From assembly GCA_947449315.1 (NCBI GenBank), contig CANFRC010000002.1, forward strand, positions 186,001-250,000: DNA of 64,000 bases. The letters are read 5' to 3'. A program made the translations under genes and the position numbers. Source of the stretch: Bacteroidota bacterium (GTDB lineage: Bacteria > Bacteroidota > Bacteroidia > 2-12-FULL-35-15). Below the pieces are notes generated by a model. That model searched no databases. It worked only from the letters and a program-made list of their open reading frames with translations, and was not told the origin of the DNA. Shown one piece after another: positions 9,303 through 17,086 of the stretch (the first letter of the stretch is position 1; every line of letters starts with the position of its first letter).

Positions 9303-11432
9303 CTATTGTTTTTGCGTTGTTTGTTTATTCACTTTAATATCTTTTCCTAAACGTTGTAGGTAGGAAATAACTGCAATAATTTCTCTATCGCTTAAGGTTT
9401 CAATTCCGTCTACTTTTAAATTTGCTGCAATTGAATCAGCTTGAATCATTAGCTCTTTGTTAGCAATTTTATCGTAACCAGCAGGATATGGAACTCCTAA
9501 CGTCATCATTGCTCTGATCTTACTTGGCGTTGTTGTTGTATCCAAAATGTTGTCCAACATTGCTGCATATGACGGCATGATAGAACCGGGAGAGATATTT
9601 TGTGGATCTAACATATGGTTGTAATGCCATGAGTCAGATTTTTTTCCGCTTTCACGCGCTAAGTCTGGACCAGTTCTTTTTGAACCCCATTGGAATGGAT
9701 GGTCATACACAAATTCTCCGGCTTTCGAATATTCTCCATAACGTTCTGTTTCAAAGCGAAGTGGTCTAACCATTTGTGAATGGCAGGTATAGCAACCTTC
9801 TCGAATATAAATGTCTCTCCCTTGTAATTCTAATGGTGTATAAGGTTTTACACTTTCAATTGTTGGAATATTTGATTTAATGAGGAAGGTTGGAACCATT
9901 TCAATTACTCCCCCTATTAAAATAACAACTAAACTAATAACCATTAATTGAATTGGTCTTCTTTCAATCCAACGATGCCAGTGTTCTCCAGGGTGTCCGC
10001 CTTCTGTATTTGCTAATGCAGGAGCTTCTGCTTCTTCATTTGCAAGGAATGAACCTGCTTTCACTGTTTTAATAATATTGTAGGTCATGATAATAAAACC
10101 AGTCAGATACATGGTTCCTCCTATGGAACGCATCATATACATGGGTCTTAATTGTGTTACCGTTAATAAGAAGTTCGGGTATTTTAAGAATCCTTCTGGT
10201 GTGAATTCCTGCCACATTAAATATTGTGTGAAACCGGCCCAATACATTGGAATAGCATAAAATAAGATCCCTAGCGATCCTAACCAGAAATGCCAGTTTG
10301 CTAATTTGATTGAGTATAAATTTGTGCGGAACATTTTTGGGATTAGCCAATATAGAATACCGAAGGTTAAGAAGCCGTTCCATCCCAGAGCACCAACGTG
10401 GACGTGAGCAATAATCCAATCCGTAAAGTGAGCAATTGAATTGACTTTTTTCAGAGAAAGCATGGGTCCTTCAAATGTTGCCATACCATAAGCTGTAATT
10501 GCAACCACCATAAATTTTAATACAACACTTTCTCTTACTTTATCCCATGCACCTCTCAGTGTTAATAATCCATTGATCATTCCACCCCAAGATGGAGCGA
10601 TTAGCATGACAGAAAAAGCAACGCCTAACGATTGAGCCCAATCTGGTAAAGCGGTATATAATAAGTGGTGAGGGCCAGCCCAGATGTAAAGAAAGATCAA
10701 CGCCCAAAAGTGGATAATAGATAAACGGTAAGAATAGACAGGGCGTTCAGCAGCTTTAGGGATGAAATAGTACATTAATCCTAGGTAGGGAGTAGTAAGA
10801 AAAAAGGCAACAGCATTATGCCCATACCACCATTGTACCAAAGCATCCTGAACACCTGCATACCAGGAGTAACTTTTCAAAAATGAAACAGGTAGTTCGA
10901 AAGAGTTGACGATATGTAATACAGCCACTGTTACAAATGTTGCTATGTAAAACCAGATAGCTACATATAAGTGGCGTTCTCTTCGCTTTAAAATTGTTCC
11001 GAACATATTCCATCCAAACACAACCCATATCAGGGCGATGGCTATGTCAATCGGCCATTCAAGTTCCGCATATTCTTTTCCTGTGGTAATACCAAGAGGT
11101 AATGTTAATGCAGCTGCAACAATAATTAATTGCCATCCCCAGAAATGGATCTTGCTTAATTTGTCGCTGAACATCCTTGCTTTACAAAGGCGTTGTAAAG
11201 AATAATAAACGCCCATAAAAATACCATTACCGACAAAAGCAAAGATCACCGCATTGGTGTGTAATGGTCTTAATCTTCCGAATGTAGTTTGAGGTATAAG
11301 GTTCAAGGAAGGGTATATCAATTCCAATGCTACCCATAAACCAACTAGCATACCAACTAGCCCCCATAAAATAGTTGCGAAGGCAAATTGTTTCACAATT
11401 TTATTGTCGTAAGAAAACTTTTCTAATTCCAT
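9303..11432 (-). CDS. ccoNO: cbb3 oxidase subunits I and II fused (CcoN-CcoO)
   Basis: A 709-aa fusion of the catalytic and the mono-heme subunits of the high-affinity cbb3 terminal oxidase. The first 470 residues or so are CcoN with about 12 helices; family blocks include LHTNAVIFAFVGNG, VQWWYGHNAVAFFL (CuB/high-spin heme histidines) and IAHVHVGALGWNG. A linker and helix lead to the CcoO cytochrome c domain with CYTCHSQMVRPLR near residue 545. The fused form is common in Bacteroidota. The enzyme reduces oxygen to water at low oxygen pressure and pumps protons. Confidence 0.97.
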   Translation of the reverse strand: MELEKFSYDNKIVKQFAFATILWGLVGMLVGLWVALELIYPSLNLIPQTTFGRLRPLHTNAVIFAFVGNGIFMGVYYSLQRLCKARMFSDKLSKIHFWGWQLIIVAAALTLPLGITTGKEYAELEWPIDIAIALIWVVFGWNMFGTILKRRERHLYVAIWFYIATFVTVAVLHIVNSFELPVSFLKSYSWYAGVQDALVQWWYGHNAVAFFLTTPYLGLMYYFIPKAAERPVYSYRLSIIHFWALIFLYIWAGPHHLLYTALPDWAQSLGVAFSVMLIAPSWGGMINGLLTLRGAWDKVRESVVLKFMVVAITAYGMATFEGPMLSLKKVNSIAHFTDWIIAHVHVGALGWNGFLTFGILYWLIPKMFRTNLYSIKLANWHFWLGSLGILFYAIPMYWAGFTQYLMWQEFTPEGFLKYPNFLLTVTQLRPMYMMRSIGGTMYLTGFIIMTYNIIKTVKAGSFLANEEAEAPALANTEGGHPGEHWHRWIERRPIQLMVISLVVILIGGVIEMVPTFLIKSNIPTIESVKPYTPLELQGRDIYIREGCYTCHSQMVRPLRFETERYGEYSKAGEFVYDHPFQWGSKRTGPDLARESGKKSDSWHYNHMLDPQNISPGSIMPSYAAMLDNILDTTTTPSKIRAMMTLGVPYPAGYDKIANKELMIQADSIAANLKVDGIETLSDREIIAVISYLQRLGKDIKVNKQTTQKQ

Positions 11433-11470
11433 AAATAATTATTGTTTTTAGTTTTAACCGATACTGATTT

Positions 11471-11656
11471 TTATAATCTATTTTTTTTATTTGAATCAAC
11501 TTTATTTTTTGCAACTAATTCATCATCAAATAACATTCTAACCGAAGGAGTATAATCATCATCATACTGGCCTGTTTTTACGCTCCAAAGAAAAGCGACT
11601 AAAAAGCCAATAGCTACTACGATGCTTGTTCCTATAAGTATGAATAATACACTCAT
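11471..11656 (-). CDS. ccoS: cbb3 oxidase assembly protein CcoS
   Basis: A 61-aa protein with one N-terminal membrane helix followed by W-S-x-K-T-GQYDD, the usual CcoS ending region. CcoS is needed for insertion of heme b and CuB into CcoN. It is the first gene of the oxidase operon, and its start lies 19 bp after the start point predicted from the paired-palindrome promoter at 11679-11743. Confidence 0.88.
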   Translation of the reverse strand: MSVLFILIGTSIVVAIGFLVAFLWSVKTGQYDDDYTPSVRMLFDDELVAKNKVDSNKKNRL

Positions 11657-11678
11657 TTAATAGATGTTATTTATGCCC

Positions 11679-11743
11679 CAAAATTAACTTTGGGTCCTCC
11701 ATCTGTTTATGATGCGCATCATTTTGAAATATGATTTAAATCA
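11679..11743 (-). promoter_or_regulatory. Promoter of the cbb3 operon with two Crp/Fnr-like sites
   Basis: Read on the minus strand: TGATTTAAATCA (11743-11732), 10 bp, TGATGCGCATCA (11721-11710), 23 bp, then TAATTTTG (11686-11679), a full match to the Bacteroidota -7 box TAnnTTTG. No TTTG is seen at -33, as expected for an activator-dependent promoter. Counting from a start near 11675, the palindromes are centred near -41 and -63. The same geometry recurs at 17022-17086, 18487-18552 and 49860-49924. Confidence 0.8.
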
Positions 11744-11880
11744 TTTTTTTTGTAACCCTTTGTTTTTCTGTTTTCAAGGCTTTTTTTATTTTAAAAACCT
11801 GTATTTTTTTGAAAAGGCTATTTATGCTGCGTAAATAATAGAATCGTTTCATTGTTTTTTCTACCTTAAAAATGGGAGTA

Positions 11881-11922
11881 TGATATTAATCATATAGGAA
11901 TTCCCTTTTTTATAATACTTTG
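11881..11922 (+). promoter_or_regulatory. Single Crp/Fnr-like site before the PAS kinase operon
   Basis: TGATATTAATCA at 11881-11892 is a perfect 12-bp palindrome. After 23 bp comes TACTTTG (11916-11922), an imperfect TAnnTTTG box at the same distance as in the paired-site promoters. A start near 11926 would give a leader of about 65 nt to the ATG at 11991. This suggests that the kinase/receiver-Crp operon is under the same regulator, possibly itself. No second palindrome is found 22 bp upstream. Confidence 0.55.
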
Positions 11923-11990
11923 GCTAGCATTTTATAAATCTAAAATCATTCACTAACTTGGCAGCTCATAATATAAAAACATTTATAAAA

Positions 11991-13175
11991 ATGGATGGCA
12001 GTGAGGGATTAGATGCATTATTTAAACATGCTACTGAGGGAATATTGATTACAAATAATCAGGGCGAGATCGTAAAGATCAATCCAAGTGCAGAAAGCCT
12101 TTTTGGGTACGATTCAGGTGAATTAGTAGGGAAAGGCATTGAATTGTTGATTCCGTCACATTTGAAGGATAAACATGTTCATCATCGAGAATCCTATAAT
12201 AAAAGTCCTCGCCCTCGCTCAATGGGAAAAGGCTTTGATCTATTCGGTTTAAAGAAAAACGGTTCTGAAATTCCAGTAGAAATAAGTTTAAGTAATTATA
12301 CTTCAAAAAATGGAGTATATGTTATTGCTTTTATAATAGATATTACAGAACGTAAGATCGCGGAAGAGAAATTAAGGTCATATTCTACCGAACTTGAAAC
12401 GAAAGTAGAAGACAGAACATTGATGCTTCGCGAAGCTATTAATGAATTGGAAAAAACAAAGGAAGAGATCAACTCCGCTTTGGCAAAAGAAAAGGAGCTG
12501 AATGATTTAAAATCGCGATTTGTTTCTATGGCTTCTCATGAGTTCAGAACGCCTTTAAGTACAATCCTTTCTTCTGTTTCATTGATCTCTAAATATAATA
12601 CGTTAGAAACGGAAGAAAAAAGAGTGAAGCATATTAATAGAATAAAATCTTCTGTAGGTCATTTAACTGATCTTTTGAATGATTTTTTGTCGTTAGGTAA
12701 ACTGGAAGAAGGGATGATTCATAGCAATCCCGACCTCTTTGATATTGTGGATTTTTGTGACGAGATTATACAGGAAATGCAAGTGGTAGCTAAAGAAGGG
12801 CAAGTGGTATCCTATAATAATTTTGGAGAAAAAAATATCGTTAATCTGGATGTTAAGTTAGTAAGAAATATACTGATAAATTTATTGTCAAATGCGATTA
12901 AATTTTCGCCGGAAGACAAAGAGATACAATTACAAACTTTTGTTGGTGAAAAGGAAATTAAAATTACTGTGAAAGACTCCGGAATTGGAATAGCAAAAGA
13001 AGATCAATTGCATTTGTTCGAACGTTTTTTTCGTGGACAAAATGCTACCAACATACAAGGTACTGGCTTAGGATTAAACATCGTTACAAAATATGTTGAA
13101 TTGATGAATGGAACAATAAAATTTGAAACCGAATTAAATAAAGGGACTACGTTTATTATTAACCTTCCAATATAA
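11991..13175 (+). CDS. Soluble PAS-domain sensor histidine kinase
   Basis: A 394-aa kinase without membrane helices. A PAS domain (about residues 8-120) is followed by a coiled-coil linker (about 120-175), the HisKA block SMASHEFRTPLS with phospho-acceptor His near residue 183, and a HATPase domain (N box NLLSNAIKFS, G boxes DSGIGI and GTGLGLNI). I use the ATG at 11991; the frame also has an upstream TTG at 11958. The PAS domain has a histidine (near residue 62) in the place of the FixL heme ligand, but lacks the FixL distal arginine, so heme binding is uncertain. Stop and next start overlap (TAATG), so the receiver-Crp protein is its probable partner. The kinase half is paralogous to the protein at 56825, the PAS half to that at 55612. 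Confidence 0.92.
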   Translation: MDGSEGLDALFKHATEGILITNNQGEIVKINPSAESLFGYDSGELVGKGIELLIPSHLKDKHVHHRESYNKSPRPRSMGKGFDLFGLKKNGSEIPVEISLSNYTSKNGVYVIAFIIDITERKIAEEKLRSYSTELETKVEDRTLMLREAINELEKTKEEINSALAKEKELNDLKSRFVSMASHEFRTPLSTILSSVSLISKYNTLETEEKRVKHINRIKSSVGHLTDLLNDFLSLGKLEEGMIHSNPDLFDIVDFCDEIIQEMQVVAKEGQVVSYNNFGEKNIVNLDVKLVRNILINLLSNAIKFSPEDKEIQLQTFVGEKEIKITVKDSGIGIAKEDQLHLFERFFRGQNATNIQGTGLGLNIVTKYVELMNGTIKFETELNKGTTFIINLPI

Positions 13176-14233
13176 TGAAAACAATACTACTGATTGAGGA
13201 CAATGAAGAAATGCGTGAGAATACGACTGAGATTCTTGAGTTGGATAAGTACAATGTTCTGACCGCAAAAAATGGAAAATTAGGTGTGGAGTTGGCGCAA
13301 AACAATAAAATAGATCTCATAATTTGTGATGTGATGATGCCGGTTCTTGATGGCTATGGCGTCCTTCATTTGTTAAGTAAAAATCCCGAAACAGCAAGTA
13401 TTCCTTTTATTTTTCTTACAGCGAAAGCGGAACGAACTGATTTTAGAAAGGGAATGGAGATGGGTGCCGATGATTATATAACTAAACCTTTTGATGATAT
13501 TGAATTACTTAAAGCTGTTGCCAGCCGATTAAAGAAAAATGAAATATTGCGCTCGGAATTCTCAAAAAACATTGATGGTCTGAATAGTTTTTTTAGTGAA
13601 GTGAAGAACATTGAAGACCTTTCAAAGTTATCAGATGACAGAAAGGTTAAAACAATCAAAAAGAAGGAGCATATCTTTGCAGAAGGCAATTATCCGAACG
13701 GATTGTATTTTATTAATAAGGGCAAAGTAAAAACATTTAAGACCAACTCGGACGGAAAAGAATTTATTACTGGCTTATTTAAGGAGGGAGATTTTATAGG
13801 GTATACAGCTTTGCTTGAAGACGGAAAATATAACGAATCGGCGACAACGTTAGAAGATTCTGAGATCTGTTTAGTTCCAAAGGAAGATTTTTTTGAGCTT
13901 ATTTATAAAAATGCTGAAGTATCCAAGAAGTTTATAAAAATGCTTGCAGACAATTTGACTGAGAAAGAAAACGCATTATTGAAATTGGCTTACAATTCTG
14001 TTCGTAAAAGGATAGCTGAAGCGCTTATAGAATTAAAGAACAGATACCAAAAAGATGAAGCTAAAAAATTCAGCATGTCTGTTTTAAGAGAAGATCTTGC
14101 GAATATGGCAGGGACTACATCTGAATCAACCATTAGAACGTTAAGCGACTTCAAAGAAGAGAAGTTGATAGAGATCAACGGTGGTACGATTACCATTATC
14201 AATAGTGAGAAGCTTGAGAATATGAAAAATTAA
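13175..14233 (+). CDS. Response regulator with receiver domain fused to Crp/Fnr module
   Basis: A 352-aa protein. Residues 1-120 form a CheY-like receiver with phospho-acceptor Asp52 (IICDVMMP) and the LTAKAE and KPF blocks. Residues about 150-265 are a cyclic-nucleotide-binding-type beta barrel (IFAEGNYPNGLYFINKG). Residues about 270-350 are a Crp-type winged helix, with the predicted recognition helix TSESTIRTLSDF. That helix keeps the E-x3-R spacing by which Crp and FNR read TGA half-sites. The protein lacks the N-terminal cysteine cluster of FNR, so its input is probably phosphorylation by the kinase it overlaps. A close paralogue is at 58029. It is a strong candidate for the activator of the TGA-N6-TCA promoters. 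Confidence 0.92.
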   Translation: MKTILLIEDNEEMRENTTEILELDKYNVLTAKNGKLGVELAQNNKIDLIICDVMMPVLDGYGVLHLLSKNPETASIPFIFLTAKAERTDFRKGMEMGADDYITKPFDDIELLKAVASRLKKNEILRSEFSKNIDGLNSFFSEVKNIEDLSKLSDDRKVKTIKKKEHIFAEGNYPNGLYFINKGKVKTFKTNSDGKEFITGLFKEGDFIGYTALLEDGKYNESATTLEDSEICLVPKEDFFELIYKNAEVSKKFIKMLADNLTEKENALLKLAYNSVRKRIAEALIELKNRYQKDEAKKFSMSVLREDLANMAGTTSESTIRTLSDFKEEKLIEINGGTITIINSEKLENMKN

Positions 14234-14241
14234 AAAAAGGA

Positions 14242-16653
14242 TTACATTCCTTTTCTTTTTGCAGCGATTGTACTTGTTAATGTTGTGAATAAAACTATTG
14301 AAATGGAACTTATAGGCATTAAAATAGCCGCAATTACTGGTGACAATTTTCCATTGATCGCAAAACCTACTCCAACAATATTATAAAGCAGGGAAATTAT
14401 AAAGCTTCCTATAATAATTTTTTTTCCTGTTTTAGCAAAATCAATGAATTTTTTCAGCTTTATAAATTGTGTGCCATCTAAAATGGCATCACAAGCAGGT
14501 GAGAAGTTGTTGATGTCATCCGATACTGCAATACCAACATTGCTTTGTTTTAAAGCACCTGCATCATTTAATCCATCACCTATCATGGCTACCTTATTAT
14601 TCTTTGTTTGAAGATACCTTATGTATTCTAATTTGTTTGAGGGTGACTGATTGAATTTTAATTCTGAATGATCCGAGAAAATACGTTGGAGTTCATTTCT
14701 CTCTGAGTCATTGTCTCCGGATAAGAGAGCTAGCGTATTGTTCTTTTTTAATGCGACCACTAATTCTTTTAGCCCGGAACGATAATGGTTTTTTATAAGA
14801 AATCGCCCAATTACAATGTTATTGATCATTACATATACTTTGCTCGTTTTAGAATTCGTATCTACTTTTTTTTCATTAGATACAAATTCCTGCGATCCTA
14901 ATTTTATGAAATTGTTATTTATCAAAGCTTCTATTCCTTTACCAGGATATTCAGAAAATGAGGTGACAGGGGTTGATGTTGTCTGTGGTAAAAAAAGCTC
15001 TATTTTTTTGCTGAATGGATGCGACGATTCTGAAACCAAAGTGCGAATCAAAGTTTCTTCTTCATTCGTTAGTTCTTTCCCTTCATATAGGATACTTGAT
15101 TCATTATTGTGTGTGATTGTTCCTGTTTTATCAAAAACAATCGTGTCAATATTACCAAGTCTTTCTATCACATTTGCATTTTTTAGATAGAATTTATTTT
15201 TACCAAAGATTCGTAATATATTTCCGTTTGTGAATGTAGCCGATAGCAACAGAGCACATGGACAGGCAACAATTAGTACGGCTGTTAAAGCATTTAATGC
15301 ACGGTGAAAATCTGATTGCGCCCAGAACATAAAACCACCGGCTGCAAGCGCTAATAGAACAAAGGAGAAATATTTACTTACTGTATGAATAAAAGATTTT
15401 GTAGTATCCTCCTTTTGGCTGAATGCTTCATTGTTCCAAAGTTGCGTAAGATAGCTTTGCGAGATTTCTTTTATAACCTCCATTTCAATAGCGCTTCCAA
15501 TTTGTTTACCTCCCGCATAAATTATTTCCCCTATTACTTTTTCTTCTGGTAGCGATTCACCAGTAACAAAACTGTAATCAATATTTGCAATGCCTCTGAA
15601 TAAAATAGCATCAGTCGGTATCAATTCATTATTTCGGATGATGATTCTATCACCCACCTTTATATTTGAAACAGGAATTGCTGTTTCTTTTCCATCCTTT
15701 ATTAGAGTCACTGCTATTGGAAAATATGATTTGTAATCTCTCTCAAATGAAATTGTATCATAAGTGCGGTTTTGAAAGAATCTTCCTAATAGCATAAAAA
15801 AAACGATACCACTCATGGAATCCATATATCCTGAGCCAGTCCCGCTAATAATCTCGTAAATGCTTCTCGTAAATGTGATTAATATTGCCAATGCAATGGG
15901 CGCATCTATATTTAAAAATTTTTGTTTTAGCCCTTTCCATGCAGAAATGAAAAATTCATTAGCACTAAAAAAAAATACAGGAAGAGATAGCATTAAATTC
16001 AAATAGCTAAAAAAATGTTTTAGCCCTACTTCAGTAATTTTTCCAACAGCAAAATATTCCGGGAAACTCAACATCATAATATTCCCAAAGCAAAATCCTG
16101 CCACTCCAATTTTAAATAATTGTTTCCGGTTATATTTTGTTGGCTTTTTATCTTCTAAATCACTTAGATGAATATGTGGCCCGTAGCCTATAAATACAAG
16201 TAATTCAGCAACCTTTCGTAAGGTTGTTTCTTTTTCATTGTAGGAAATAGTCACTTGCTTTAAAGGGAAATTTACTTGTGATCTTTCAATAGCAGGGTTT
16301 ATTCGGTGTAGGTTTTCGAGCAACCATATGCATGAACTGCAATGCATTTGAGGTAAGTAAAACGTGATGTTCGTTTTTTTTCCATCAGTAAAAGAAATGA
16401 GTTTTTGTTTTACTTTTAAATCATCCAGATAGGAGTATTTTTCTGAAATAAATTTCCCCTTTACACTTATGCCTGGCGTTTTGGTAATGTCATAATATTT
16501 ACAGAGATCGTTCTCATTAAGAATTTCGTAAACTAATTTACAACCATCGCAACAAAATATTTTCTCATCGATGTGAATTGATTTTTTATTGCAATGTTCA
16601 CCGCAATGAAAACATGGTGTATCGGCAGTTTCTTTGTAAATGAATGATTTCAT
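14242..16653 (-). CDS. ccoI: Copper-translocating P-type ATPase of the CcoI/FixI type
   Basis: An 803-aa P1B ATPase. The N-terminus has a cysteine-rich metal-binding zone (CFHCGEHC, CCDGCK), followed by a heavy-metal-associated domain with MHCSSCIW. The membrane part contains the CPCALLLSA ion site (about residue 466), and the catalytic loop has DKTGT (about residue 508) and MIGDGLNDAGAL. In the CcoI/FixI group the pump delivers copper for assembly of cbb3 oxidase rather than for detoxification, which fits the neighbouring cco operon. It ends 8 bp from the convergent receiver-Crp gene and follows the 73-aa membrane protein gene. Confidence 0.93.
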   Translation of the reverse strand: MKSFIYKETADTPCFHCGEHCNKKSIHIDEKIFCCDGCKLVYEILNENDLCKYYDITKTPGISVKGKFISEKYSYLDDLKVKQKLISFTDGKKTNITFYLPQMHCSSCIWLLENLHRINPAIERSQVNFPLKQVTISYNEKETTLRKVAELLVFIGYGPHIHLSDLEDKKPTKYNRKQLFKIGVAGFCFGNIMMLSFPEYFAVGKITEVGLKHFFSYLNLMLSLPVFFFSANEFFISAWKGLKQKFLNIDAPIALAILITFTRSIYEIISGTGSGYMDSMSGIVFFMLLGRFFQNRTYDTISFERDYKSYFPIAVTLIKDGKETAIPVSNIKVGDRIIIRNNELIPTDAILFRGIANIDYSFVTGESLPEEKVIGEIIYAGGKQIGSAIEMEVIKEISQSYLTQLWNNEAFSQKEDTTKSFIHTVSKYFSFVLLALAAGGFMFWAQSDFHRALNALTAVLIVACPCALLLSATFTNGNILRIFGKNKFYLKNANVIERLGNIDTIVFDKTGTITHNNESSILYEGKELTNEEETLIRTLVSESSHPFSKKIELFLPQTTSTPVTSFSEYPGKGIEALINNNFIKLGSQEFVSNEKKVDTNSKTSKVYVMINNIVIGRFLIKNHYRSGLKELVVALKKNNTLALLSGDNDSERNELQRIFSDHSELKFNQSPSNKLEYIRYLQTKNNKVAMIGDGLNDAGALKQSNVGIAVSDDINNFSPACDAILDGTQFIKLKKFIDFAKTGKKIIIGSFIISLLYNIVGVGFAINGKLSPVIAAILMPISSISIVLFTTLTSTIAAKRKGM

Positions 16654-16662
16654 ATTAATATA

Positions 16663-16728
16663 AATTGGAAGCTTGAATAAAAACCAAGATGCTATGGAAC
16701 AATCGTCTTCAATTCAAACTTTCCAATT
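16663..16728. repeat. Imperfect inverted repeat between two operon genes
   Basis: AATTGGAA-GC-TTGAA at 16663-16677 pairs with TTCAAACTTTCCAATT at 16713-16728 with one bulge, forming a stem of about 15 bp with a loop of about 35 nt. It lies between the 73-aa gene and ccoI within the minus-strand run. No T-tract follows, so it is more likely an mRNA processing or stability element than a terminator. The function is not known. Confidence 0.5.
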
Positions 16729-16764
16729 CAAAAAACTTTAGTTGGAAGGAGGTGTAGTGTTTGA

Positions 16765-16986
16765 CTATTTGTTTGCATGGTGTCCTTTACCCTCAGTAAC
16801 AGCCATGATAAAAAATGTCAGAAATCCTATAATAGTCAGTAAAAAATAAAATGTGTATGTCATACGGCCAGAATCAACCATCGTATTTCCAACCTTAATT
16901 GGTAATGGGTACTCTAAAAATGCCCATCGGAATGGGAACAAAAATACTAACGTAATAATTGCAAGGGCGATAGCTTTCCTTTTCAT
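16765..16986 (-). CDS. Small two-helix membrane protein upstream of ccoI
   Basis: A 73-aa protein with two membrane helices (about residues 6-22 and 42-62) joined by a loop containing EYPLPIKVGNT and ending in a histidine-containing tail (GKGHHANK). I choose the ATG at 16986 rather than 17019 because the predicted transcription start near 17018 excludes the longer form. I do not recognise the family. It is the first gene after a promoter of the cbb3 type and precedes ccoI, so a role in oxidase or copper assembly is a reasonable guess. Confidence 0.65.
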   Translation of the reverse strand: MKRKAIALAIITLVFLFPFRWAFLEYPLPIKVGNTMVDSGRMTYTFYFLLTIIGFLTFFIMAVTEGKGHHANK

Positions 16987-17021
16987 AGTCTTAAATATTA
17001 AATTATTAAATGATTTCAAGA

Positions 17022-17086
17022 CAAAAATAATTAGTCATGTTTTTATTGCATATGATTTACATCAGTATGAATAATGATTTAAATCA
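17022..17086 (-). promoter_or_regulatory. Promoter of the 73-aa protein-ccoI operon with two Crp/Fnr-like sites
   Basis: On the minus strand: TGATTTAAATCA (17086-17075), 10 bp, TGATGTAAATCA (17064-17053), 23 bp, TATTTTTG (17029-17022), a full TAnnTTTG match. The upstream palindrome is identical in sequence to the upstream one of the cbb3 promoter. The distal site overlaps the last codons of the gene at 17079-17468, so this is an internal promoter of the usp-to-ccoI run. Confidence 0.8.

Noticed and set aside
11958-11990. TTG start at 11958 for the PAS kinase
   Set aside because: The ATG at 11991 directly precedes the PAS domain and is a standard start; the added 11 residues are not domain-like.
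13474-13689. Antisense frames in the kinase and regulator genes
   Set aside because: They are shadows in strongly coding sequence without a family match.
16987-17019. Longer start of the 73-aa membrane protein at 17019
   Set aside because: The predicted transcription start is near 17018, so this codon would be untranslated; the ATG at 16986 also puts the hydrophobic helix at the N-terminus.
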